The translations under genes were made by a program, and so were the position numbers. Under the pieces are notes generated by a model. That model saw only the letters and a list, made by a program, of their open reading frames with translations. It was not told the origin of the DNA and did not search any database. Positions 1-7,122 of a stretch of 22,455 nucleotides of DNA are shown here, one piece after another (within the stretch, counting starts at the first letter, position 1; every line of letters starts with the position of its first letter). This stretch comes from Cymbomonas tetramitiformis (taxonomy: Eukaryota > Chlorophyta > Pyramimonadophyceae > Pyramimonadales > Pyramimonadaceae): contig LGRX02029114.1 in the NCBI GenBank assembly GCA_001247695.2, positions 1 to 22,455 of the forward strand. The letters are read 5' to 3'.

Positions 1-2
1 AG

Positions 3-53
3 CATTTCTCGTACGTCGATGGATCTGGGATCGGATCGGACATACGAGAAATG
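3..53. repeat. Short inverted repeat near the left edge
   Basis: CATTTCTCGTA at 3-13 is repeated as its exact reverse complement at 43-53, separated by 29 bases rich in GGATC steps. The rest of 1-311, upstream of the first long open frame, contains no gene that I can support. It may hold the promoter or an upstream exon of the transposase-like gene, or a protein-binding subterminal repeat of that transposon. No partner copy was found downstream of the ORF. Confidence 0.5.
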
Positions 54-329
54 TTCATGCACGTGTCACGTCAGCTCAGTATGAATCGAGGACAAAACCG
101 CCCAAGCATTTCGTGGAAGTAAGTATGTGAAAATGCTTGCAGAGAAAGACAAACTTGTATATATTACTATGGATATGCATACGCGATATGTCTTGGAATC
201 GGAGCAAACGGTGTAGGAGGGCGCGAATATGGGTGGCAGCACGAAACGGCGCCCCAATCCCACAAGCTTTAACGGTATGAATATCTACACCCCGAAACGT
301 GTGTACAATAGACATGTGATTGTGCTGCT

Positions 330-3300
330 GTGAGACTTCGCGTCAAGGAAGGGTTTACGTGTGTCTTACTAGATTGTTTGGTGACAGGGACGCATATCGG
401 GGAAGGGTTATTGAACGTCACGCTCGTGCGGGATCAACGATCGTGGCTATTTGGGGTGTTATGTACGACTCTCCACATTACGCTGCTTGCAGTGAGCGTT
501 TTTTTGGCGTTGTGTGGCTCCGACGCTGCCTACAATCCGGGACCGAATTGGGATATTCCTCCCGTTCTTATAGACTTGTTACCCCTTCTCGTAGAGGTTG
601 GAGATTCCGCTCGCATTATACCTCTTGGAGTGTGGCCCCTGAAAGATGATGATATGGATACGCTTGAGACGTTGGTGGGGAAGATAGATTTGTTGTGCGA
701 GGCCTGGACATCAGCAAAAGGAGAAGGTGATATTAATCACGCTCACTCAGAGGAGGTTTGTGACGATGTGGAAATGTCAGACGAGTTGGAAGGTGGGCAT
801 GAGGAAACTTACGAACGTCCTAGAGGTCAATTGCCGCAAGTAAGTGACGGTTTTGAGGAGTTGACGCGCGGGAATAAGGGTTGGTGGGTCGAGAAGATGC
901 GAACGGCATTTGGGAGAAGCCCTCACCGCATTGCGGGTGCGGTGAGGGCGTATATCGAGTCCCTTCCGGCGGGCTTGAAGTCGAAGGTGCACAAGGAGTG
1001 CAATGCGGCATTGGTGTCGTTAGGTGACCGGCGCGAGGAGACAGTGAAGAATTGTGTTGTGGCGAATTTGAGGGACGCGTTATCACGCTTAGCACGACGA
1101 AACACACGTGCGAACGTTAATCTAACGAGGGGGATAGCGGCTGCGGCATTTGGGAGCAACTTGGCCGAGGATAACTTGGTGCGTACGGCTTGCACGATGC
1201 TTGGTGTGCATCAACGCGTTGGAACGCTTGGGGTGGTCGGAAATTCAAACTTGAGGGAGGGGGCACACATGGGAACTGAGGAGAGAGGGCGTCGTGGCCT
1301 TTGGGAGGGCGTGATGCTTGCGGAACGGAGATTGTCTACCCGATGCTTGACAATGGCGACTTGTGCTCTTATTAGAGCTTTTTGGTTGCACCCGGACAAC
1401 ACTCGAGTTAGTCCTTGCAAAAAGGACGTCGTGTTGGCACGTGACCCCAACACCGGTGCTTTGAGAACACCGAGGGAGTTCGTGAGCAAACATTGGTTGG
1501 AAGCCTCTCAACTAGTAATATATAGGAGGTTTCAAGCCAAGTACCCCGCTCTCAAGATTGGGCAACGTTCCTTTGAGAAGCAAGGGGTGTGCAAGCCGCA
1601 CAATGTTGTGCGGCTGCGAAGGAAGGACAACATATCTTGTTGTTGTAGGTACCACGAAGACATGAGAATGGTCCTTGAGGGCTTTGACAAGGCCCGAGAG
1701 GCGGTGCATTCACCGTGTGCGTGCACTTCGGCGACATGTTGCCCACGGGTTCGAAGGACACCTGAGCATAGGCGAAAGGCGGTGGGGAACACGGGAATGG
1801 TTTGCACTATTGCAAAGGCGGGGAGGTCGACCTCAACTTTCGCCGAGAGCTTGTTGTGTCCGCGGGTGGGGGATAAGCATGCCATGGAGTGCTTGAGAGG
1901 GAGGTGCGAGAAGTGTGGCGGCTTGGCCAACTTCAAAGTGTGTGACAGTGAGGTGCGGCATGAGGCGCAAGTGCCGTGGTCTTGTTACGAGACTTGCGGC
2001 ACAGGACAGATGGACGAGGATGGTAAGGAGATTCGGCGACTGCAGTTTGTGCAGAAGAAGACGAAGCTGGCCGCCTTGATCGCCAAGTTGCAGGCGCTGT
2101 TGCTGGGGCACGAGCCGGGGGCTTCGCCAAATTGTCAGTGCAAGGGGAACTTCTTAGTGAATAGCGCGACCGCAGGGCAACCGGAGGCATGGGCGTGGAA
2201 GAAGTTGGAAGGCTGCGGGGATTGCGCGTTTCTGCGGCCATATGCATATCACACTTTCATGGCATTACACCAGCAGCGGCAGTTTCAGACGTGCGTCAGG
2301 GATTTGCCACTGGGACATGCAGTGTTCTTGTTTGACTTCTCGGAGAATCATTCATTGAACATTCCTCGAGAAGTGCAAAGTCTGCATTGGGTGGTGAAGC
2401 AGGCGACCATATTAGTCTGCGTGGTGTGGAGACATGCGTGTATGGCCGTGGATGGGGTGGAATCAACCGCGGAGAACCCAGTGCTGGTGAAGGATTACGT
2501 GTACTTGTTGAGCGATGACCGGAAGCACGATCACCGCTTCATTCAGTACATGCGGGAGTTGATCATCAGAGACTACTTCATCGGGAGGGGGATCGCAAAG
2601 CCCTTGTTTATCCACGAGTGGGCAGATGGTTGTGCAGGACAAAATAAGTGCGCGGCAGGGTTTGCGGATGTGGCGAATAGCAAATACGAGTGGTCATTAG
2701 GTGTACCTTGCCAACGGAACTTCTTTGAGACGGCGCATGCCAAGGGGGAGCAGGATGGGGCGGGGGCGCATGTCAAGCACGCAGCGGCGGTGGCGGTCAT
2801 ATCGGAGGGTGACAAGTGGTATGCCCGCATCAATTGCGCTGCAGACCTGCATGCGTTCTGTTGCGAGAGATTGAGCCGACGTGCGGATAGCAGTTACGCC
2901 AAGGCAAGAGCGAGCTTCAATCAACGGTTTTTTTACTTGGTACCAGAGGACGCACTGCACGAGGAGGCGGGAGGATTGCATGCGGTGGATCACAATGCTG
3001 GTGCAGCATACCAGGCGGTGGATGGGACGCAGCGCTTGCATTCTGTAAGGGGGGGGGAGGGCGAGGGGAAGTTGATGGTACGTGAGCGTACATGCTATTG
3101 TGTGAATTGTTATGCGGAGTGTGTGCGCTCCATTCCGGACTCGGAGGGATGCTTGGAGACATCCCACGTGGATGCGTGGAGAGATGTGGAGTTGCGGCCG
3201 GCTACGGGCGCGGCCGCCGTGAGGATTCGCGGCATGGTGGAGGAGTATGCGGCGGGTGTGAGTGTAGCCGTGCGGCGTGGTAGCATCATGGCGGTGAAGA

Positions 3301-3605
3301 AGGATCCTACGGACGCATCACATGCCTACTACTTGGTGAAGGCGCTGTCTGGTGTCACGGAGGTCGGCGGGAGGATCCGCCGTGATGACTATAGACAGAC
3401 ATTTGCTCCTGGAGACTCGGTGATTTCGGGGAGATACTTTGAGTGGACGGATCCAAACGTGCGAGATACATACACCTTAGATACTAGCAAGAAGTGCTTG
3501 ATTCCGTGTGAAGCCGTACTAGCATGTGATGTTCGCCTAGTTAAGAGGGGGGATGTGCACATGCTACCCCTGAGGGAGCATCAGCGGTTGTTGGCACTTC
3601 TGTGA
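330..3605 (+). CDS. DDE-type transposase-like protein
   Basis: This is a 1091-codon open frame. Codon 330 is GTG; the frame is open from 312 and its first ATG is at 654 (Met109). The 5' edge is therefore a bound: translation may start at 654 (983 aa), or an upstream exon may exist. The C-terminal half matches, by recall, a widespread eukaryotic transposase-like family. The matching elements are an Asp-Phe-Ser-Glu-Asn block at D669, an SDD/KHD block at D729-D730, Glu-Trp-Ala-Asp-Gly-Cys-Ala-Gly-Gln-Asn-Lys at D766, and a His-Ala-Lys-Gly-x2-Asp-Gly-x-Gly-Ala block with E807/D809. These would form an RNase H-fold metal centre. Cys clusters sit upstream (CCC at about 1640, and a C-x4-C-x2-C zinc motif near 1890-1920). 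The superfamily name is uncertain. The coding region has no internal stop, so it may be recently active or domesticated. Codon use is GC-leaning, unlike the viral block. Confidence 0.75.
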   Translation: MRLRVKEGFTCVLLDCLVTGTHIGEGLLNVTLVRDQRSWLFGVLCTTLHITLLAVSVFLALCGSDAAYNPGPNWDIPPVLIDLLPLLVEVGDSARIIPLGVWPLKDDDMDTLETLVGKIDLLCEAWTSAKGEGDINHAHSEEVCDDVEMSDELEGGHEETYERPRGQLPQVSDGFEELTRGNKGWWVEKMRTAFGRSPHRIAGAVRAYIESLPAGLKSKVHKECNAALVSLGDRREETVKNCVVANLRDALSRLARRNTRANVNLTRGIAAAAFGSNLAEDNLVRTACTMLGVHQRVGTLGVVGNSNLREGAHMGTEERGRRGLWEGVMLAERRLSTRCLTMATCALIRAFWLHPDNTRVSPCKKDVVLARDPNTGALRTPREFVSKHWLEASQLVIYRRFQAKYPALKIGQRSFEKQGVCKPHNVVRLRRKDNISCCCRYHEDMRMVLEGFDKAREAVHSPCACTSATCCPRVRRTPEHRRKAVGNTGMVCTIAKAGRSTSTFAESLLCPRVGDKHAMECLRGRCEKCGGLANFKVCDSEVRHEAQVPWSCYETCGTGQMDEDGKEIRRLQFVQKKTKLAALIAKLQALLLGHEPGASPNCQCKGNFLVNSATAGQPEAWAWKKLEGCGDCAFLRPYAYHTFMALHQQRQFQTCVRDLPLGHAVFLFDFSENHSLNIPREVQSLHWVVKQATILVCVVWRHACMAVDGVESTAENPVLVKDYVYLLSDDRKHDHRFIQYMRELIIRDYFIGRGIAKPLFIHEWADGCAGQNKCAAGFADVANSKYEWSLGVPCQRNFFETAHAKGEQDGAGAHVKHAAAVAVISEGDKWYARINCAADLHAFCCERLSRRADSSYAKARASFNQRFFYLVPEDALHEEAGGLHAVDHNAGAAYQAVDGTQRLHSVRGGEGEGKLMVRERTCYCVNCYAECVRSIPDSEGCLETSHVDAWRDVELRPATGAAAVRIRGMVEEYAAGVSVAVRRGSIMAVKKDPTDASHAYYLVKALSGVTEVGGRIRRDDYRQTFAPGDSVISGRYFEWTDPNVRDTYTLDTSKKCLIPCEAVLACDVRLVKRGDVHMLPLREHQRLLALL

Positions 3606-3669
3606 GATTCTAGTGTTATGTAGATGTATATATTGTATATATTGTAGGTACGGCCATGTTGCGGTGTAT

Positions 3670-4640
3670 ATTGTTATGACTTGCACATACTTGGAATAAC
3701 TTCTCCGTATCACGTGCTACATCTCACGCACCCGCAATATATGCAATTTCTGCTTTGCAGCCCTTTTTACAGACGAAATTAGCTCCCCAGCACCCCGTGA
3801 ATATGACCCGATGTGAAATTTCGCTTCTCATTGCCTAGGTATGACCTCTAAATACTTCTCACAACTTCTAATAACTTCACCGTATCACGTGCAACATCTC
3901 ACGCGCCCACGAGACATGCATTTTCTGTTGTTGCGGTCAGTTTACAGACGAAATTAGCCCCCCAACGCCCCGTGAATGTGACCCGATGTGAAATATCACT
4001 TCTCGATGCCTAGTAATAACTTCTAGATACTTCTCACAACTTCTAATAACTTCACCGTATCATTTGCATATCTCACGCGTCCACGAGACATGCATTTTCT
4101 GTTTTGCAGTCAGTTTACAGACGAAATTAGCTCCCCAACGCCCCGCGAATGTGACCCGATGTGAAATATCACTTCTCGATGCCTAGTAATAACTTCTAGA
4201 TACTTCTCACAACTTCTAATAACTTCACGGTATCATTTGCATATCTCACGCGCCCACGAGACATGCATTTTCTGTTTTGCAGTCAGTTTACAGACGAAAT
4301 TAGCTCCCCAACGCCCCGCGAATGTGACCCGATGTGAAATATCACTTCTCGATGCCTAGTAATAACTTCTAGATACTTCTCATAACTTCTAATAACTTCA
4401 CCGTATCATTTGCATATCTCACGCGCCCACGAGACATGTTTTTTCTGTTTTGCAGTCATTTTACAGACGAAATTAGCTCCCCAGCACCCCGTGAATATGG
4501 CCCGATGTGAAATTCCGCTTCACACTGCCTAGGGATGACCTCCAAATAATTCTCACCAACTCTAGTAACTTCCCCGTATCACTCACATATCTCACGCGCC
4601 CGCAAGATATGCAATTTCTGTACCGCAGCCCTTCTGCGAC
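3670..4640. repeat. Tandem satellite, 173-175 bp monomer, about six copies
   Basis: The same unit recurs head to tail. The CCGTATC-type anchor lies at 3706, 3881, 4056, 4229, 4402 and 4575, giving spacings of 175, 175, 173, 173 and 173. Each unit also carries TTTACAGACGAAATTAGC and CCCGATGTGAAAT blocks. The three middle units are nearly identical and the outer ones are more diverged, the usual pattern of homogenisation by unequal exchange. There is no ORF across it. The interval 3606-3669 after the transposase stop is AT-rich with a TATATTGTATATATTGTA tandem and may be its 3' UTR. The monomer length is nucleosome-scale, like many eukaryotic satellites. Confidence 0.92.
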
Positions 4641-4677
4641 CCGTTAGCAGCCTGGTGGCCACCGCGGTGATCAAAAA

Positions 4678-4750
4678 TGTGAAATATTGCCTTTGAATGA
4701 TTTCTTTTAACAACTAAGTACTTCCTGAAACTTCTTGCGACTTCTAAATG
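4678..4750. repeat. Degenerate partial seventh satellite unit
   Basis: GTGAAATATTGCC followed by a stretch of AACTTCT-like steps aligns loosely with the GTGAAATATCAC to ACTTCTAATAACTTC half of the satellite monomer, after a break at about 4640-4677. It looks like an eroded edge copy that has escaped homogenisation. The match is by eye and interrupted by substitutions. Confidence 0.55.
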
Positions 4751-4778
4751 CCATTTTCATCGATTATGCAATTTATAG

Positions 4779-4952
4779 TGCAAGGCCGTCCACCTAGCCG
4801 TGCTACATGCCATCTTCGAAAAGTTTGGTTGGGCTTGTTGCTTTACTTGTGACAAACCGGTGTGCAATCGGTGTGAAGTTCTTCAAACTGAAGTAGGGGA
4901 ACCTACCGTTAACTTCTGCAAAACTTGTGGCTCTGAGACAGAATCGGCATAA
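4779..4952 (+). pseudogene. Zinc-ribbon exon or gene remnant
   Basis: An open frame follows an in-frame TAG that ends in AG (TTTATAG, possible splice acceptor) and runs 57 codons to TAA at 4950. It encodes three Cys pairs, C-x2-C-x4-C-x2-C-x14-C-x2-C, preceded by a short helix-like stretch. No start codon lies in the frame. After two stops the same frame continues at 4962 with another C-x2-C-x6-C piece (TCERC...QC) to about 5036, which suggests a decayed gene or retained intron rather than an intact protein. The C-x2-C-x4-C-x2-C core is the same as in the 157-aa protein at 20446-20919. Function is unknown. Confidence 0.45.
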
Positions 4953-5020
4953 AATATTTGAACTTGTGAAAGGTGTGACAAAGTTCTACAGTGCACTGCT
5001 GCCAAAAAAACACTGCATAC

Positions 5021-5082
5021 ATACATAACTTGATAGTGATAGAGACACTTTATACATAACCTGATAGTGACAGAGACACTTT
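5021..5082. repeat. 31-bp tandem direct repeat at the viral boundary
   Basis: ATACATAACTTGATAGTGAT... (31 bases) at 5021-5051 is followed immediately by a second copy at 5052-5082 with two differences (T/C in each case). It sits where composition changes from the GC-richer flank to the AT-rich viral block and just beyond the 3' end of the ATPase gene. It may belong to a terminal repeat of the element. The opposite terminus is not recognisable in the window. Confidence 0.75.
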
Positions 5083-5116
5083 TTATATAAATAATAGTAG
5101 TTAATTTTTGCTGCTT

Positions 5117-6028
5117 TTAATCTAAAGTATTTGGAATAATAAATTCATTAAAGTTCCTTCTAAAGCCACTTGGATGTGTAGATTTTTTATGTAAATCAAT
5201 GAATAAGAAATCATGTGCTGATTGAATTGCTTTATCATAAACTTGGAAAAAGGTATCTTGATTTATTTCACCACTACATTCCTCAGCAATTTTCTCTAAC
5301 TCTTTTATATTTTTATTTTTGAAAACTAATAAATGAGTTAAGTTACCTCTTATTGATTTATCTAAACCCATTTGGTTACTTGTATAATTTTGTGTTGCAA
5401 ATAATAGAGTAACTCCCAAGGCACCATTTTTTAATTTACCTTTGTGACGGTGAGTAGTTACAAGTTGATTTAATTTAGCTCTTGGTAACATTATATCATT
5501 TCCTTGTACGTCATCTAATAAAACCACGATAACCGGCTTTTTCCCATTATATTTATGATCCGGTGGATTATACATTGTGTCCTCAAATTCAATTAATAAT
5601 TCATTTGGAATATCATGAATTGATTTTGTTTTATCTTTTAACATTTTATTCAATTTCTTCCACCTCTTTAACTTTTCATGATATTCTTCGTATTCTTGAG
5701 CTTCGGTGTCGAGAATTTCTTCTATTTTTTGGGGAACTTCGATTGAAGGTTCCAATATATCTTCATTGTCCAATGGTAAATCTTTAAAATAATGTGCATT
5801 ATTGTGGTATGTAGGGCTCACCAAAATCAATCTATCTAAAGCATTATTCTTTTTCATTAATCTTAATAAATTAGAAAAGCTGCAAGTCTTACCTACTCCT
5901 CTTTTTGCCACTGCAAGAATAACGGCATGCATATTAATAAAATCACTGTCTGTATTTATATTGAATGCTCCACCTTTTGGTAGTTTAATTTCGTAATCTT
6001 TATTTTTTAATTTTTGAGTTTGTAACAT
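5117..6028 (-). CDS. A32/FtsK-like genome-packaging ATPase
   Basis: This 303-aa protein would power translocation of viral DNA into the preformed capsid. The Walker A motif is at residues 41-50 (AKRGVGKTCS) and the Walker B motif at 166-174 (VIVVLLDDV, with D172/D173 as metal and catalytic acids). The TATQNY-like segment after Walker B (sensor region, FATQNYTSNQ) also fits the family. Length is typical for Polinton and Polinton-like virus ATPases. It is the most downstream gene of a minus-strand group; its ATG is 18 bases from the stop of the Lys-rich gene. An AT-rich TATTAATAG element lies just upstream. The call rests on order of motifs and genomic company. Confidence 0.93.
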   Translation of the reverse strand: MLQTQKLKNKDYEIKLPKGGAFNINTDSDFINMHAVILAVAKRGVGKTCSFSNLLRLMKKNNALDRLILVSPTYHNNAHYFKDLPLDNEDILEPSIEVPQKIEEILDTEAQEYEEYHEKLKRWKKLNKMLKDKTKSIHDIPNELLIEFEDTMYNPPDHKYNGKKPVIVVLLDDVQGNDIMLPRAKLNQLVTTHRHKGKLKNGALGVTLLFATQNYTSNQMGLDKSIRGNLTHLLVFKNKNIKELEKIAEECSGEINQDTFFQVYDKAIQSAHDFLFIDLHKKSTHPSGFRRNFNEFIIPNTLD

Positions 6029-6046
6029 TCAAGTTTTCTATTAATA

Positions 6047-6490
6047 TTATAATTCAGGAAATAAACTTCTATACGCTTTATCATAATGAGTATTTGTTTG
6101 TTTAGGTGATTGAGGGCTATTATCTATATTTTTATTATTTCTTTTTTTGGAAATTCTTTTCTTTTTAACTATAACTTCCGGTTCGCTTTCGCTTTCGCTA
6201 GAACTAGAACTTTCATGTATTTCCTCAATAATAACTTTTGGTTTTTTATTTGTACTTTTTTTATTTTTCACAACTTCAACTTTAATTTCGTCTTTTTCCG
6301 GTTTTTGGTGATTTTTTATAACTTCGTTTGCATCTAATATTTCTTTTTGTTTTTCAAGATCTTTTGCTATTTTGATATTCTTCTTTTCTTCGGCTTTCAA
6401 TTTTCGTACTTCTAAAGCTTTCAATCTTGCATTTTTCAATCTTTCTAAAGTTTTTTCATCTGTAATTTTTTCACCTTTTTTATAACCCAT
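6047..6490 (-). CDS. Lys/Glu/Ser-rich charged protein
   Basis: This 147-aa protein has no recognised catalytic domain. Residues 1-60 are a Lys/Glu-rich helix-forming stretch beginning MGYKKGEKITDEKTLERL. The middle holds a Ser/Glu run (SSSSSESESEPE), followed by a basic KKKRISKKRNNKN patch and a short aromatic tail (YRSLFPEL). Charge and low complexity suggest a virion core, scaffold or nucleic-acid-binding protein. A similar lysine-rich gene next to the packaging ATPase is, by recall, common in Polinton-like viruses. It is transcribed with the ATPase on the same strand. Confidence 0.8.
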   Translation of the reverse strand: MGYKKGEKITDEKTLERLKNARLKALEVRKLKAEEKKNIKIAKDLEKQKEILDANEVIKNHQKPEKDEIKVEVVKNKKSTNKKPKVIIEEIHESSSSSESESEPEVIVKKKRISKKRNNKNIDNSPQSPKQTNTHYDKAYRSLFPEL

Positions 6491-6539
6491 TATTTATTTT
6501 TAATTAGAATATAATAGATATAAAAAGAAATTAATATTT

Positions 6540-6713
6540 CTAAACATTATCAGTATTTTCTTGTGCTTCTAGTACTTTTCTTTTACAATTTATACATGGG
6601 GAATTAATTGTTTCACATCGACTATATCTAATTCCCGTAAAAACAGCCCCTATAATAAGAATAATTCCTGAAACAAATGCTTGAAAATCACATGAATTGT
6701 TTAAAATATCCAT
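6540..6713 (-). CDS. Small single-pass membrane protein, 57 aa
   Basis: ATG at 6713-6711, stop TAG at 6542-6540. Residues 12-28 form one hydrophobic segment (AFVSGIILIIGAVFTGI). It is followed by a Cys- and Lys-containing tail with C33, C40 and C43 (C-x6-C-x2-C). There is no cleavable-signal pattern, so a type-III or tail-in orientation is possible. It lies upstream of the charged 147-aa gene in the same minus-strand group, and its ATG is preceded by TTATATAAAA. Short membrane proteins are usual in this class of virus and may sit in an inner or transient membrane. The prediction rests on composition and context only. Confidence 0.62.
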   Translation of the reverse strand: MDILNNSCDFQAFVSGIILIIGAVFTGIRYSRCETINSPCINCKRKVLEAQENTDNV

Positions 6714-6772
6714 TTTTATATAACTTAAACAATTTAAAAATATTTTTGGTTATTATATTATATCCAATATAT

Positions 6773-7048
6773 ATGGAGAAAGTTATTTCAAAGTTTGGAA
6801 ATACTTATTATAAAAAATCGAGTGAAAAGAATAATTTAGATGTCGCAAAACATTATAAAAATAATAAAGATAAAGTTTTAAAACAACGTATCTTAAATTT
6901 ACGAATCAAAAGAGGTTTGCCCATCAAAGCAAATTCCGTCAAATTATACAATATCACTATTGATGATATGATTCAAGCTTTAAAAAAATCATCATTCGAC
7001 ATACCTAAACAATATGAACTATTAACACAATACTCAAAATTGTTGTAG
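6773..7048 (+). CDS. Small basic protein of unknown function, 91 aa
   Basis: The frame is open from an ATG at 6677, but that start would overlap the 57-aa membrane gene on the other strand. The ATG at 6773 directly follows a TATA-rich stretch, so I prefer it. The protein is Lys-rich with a helical YKNNKDKVLKQRILNLRIKR segment and a later ITIDDMIQALKKS helix. I recognise no domain; the NKDKVLK-type segment resembles short modules seen in giant-virus and Polinton-like-virus ORFs. It is the first plus-strand gene and reads toward the polymerase, 74 bases away. Confidence 0.68.
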   Translation: MEKVISKFGNTYYKKSSEKNNLDVAKHYKNNKDKVLKQRILNLRIKRGLPIKANSVKLYNITIDDMIQALKKSSFDIPKQYELLTQYSKLL

Positions 7049-7095
7049 ATTTTGAGTGCAAAGTACTAACCCAATTGAGCTTAAAGAAATAATCT

Positions 7096-7113
7096 TATAT
7101 ATATATTATAAAA
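7096..7113 (+). promoter_or_regulatory. TATA-type element before the polymerase gene
   Basis: TATATATATATTATAAAA ends ten bases before the polymerase ATG at 7123. The distance is short for a classical TATA box but fits the short leaders seen elsewhere in this block. It could equally be general AT-richness. Confidence 0.4.
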
Positions 7114-7122
7114 GCCTCACCC

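Noticed and set aside
66..315. Two overlapping minus-strand ORFs (65 and 79 codons) at the left edge
   Set aside because: Low-complexity, mutually overlapping, no motif and no promoter or neighbour that would support either.
320..649. 109-codon plus-strand ORF starting with ATG, overlapping the transposase frame
   Set aside because: It overlaps the long frame in another register, is Arg/Ser-rich as GC-rich shadow frames are, and shows no motif. It could be an upstream ORF but nothing supports it.
2697..3167. 156-codon minus-strand ORF inside the transposase
   Set aside because: Antisense shadow of a GC-rich coding region. The sense frame carries the family motifs here.
4056..4640. Satellite read as a CRISPR array
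   Set aside because: Whole 173-bp units are conserved end to end, with no alternation of short constant repeats and unique spacers, and the context is eukaryotic.
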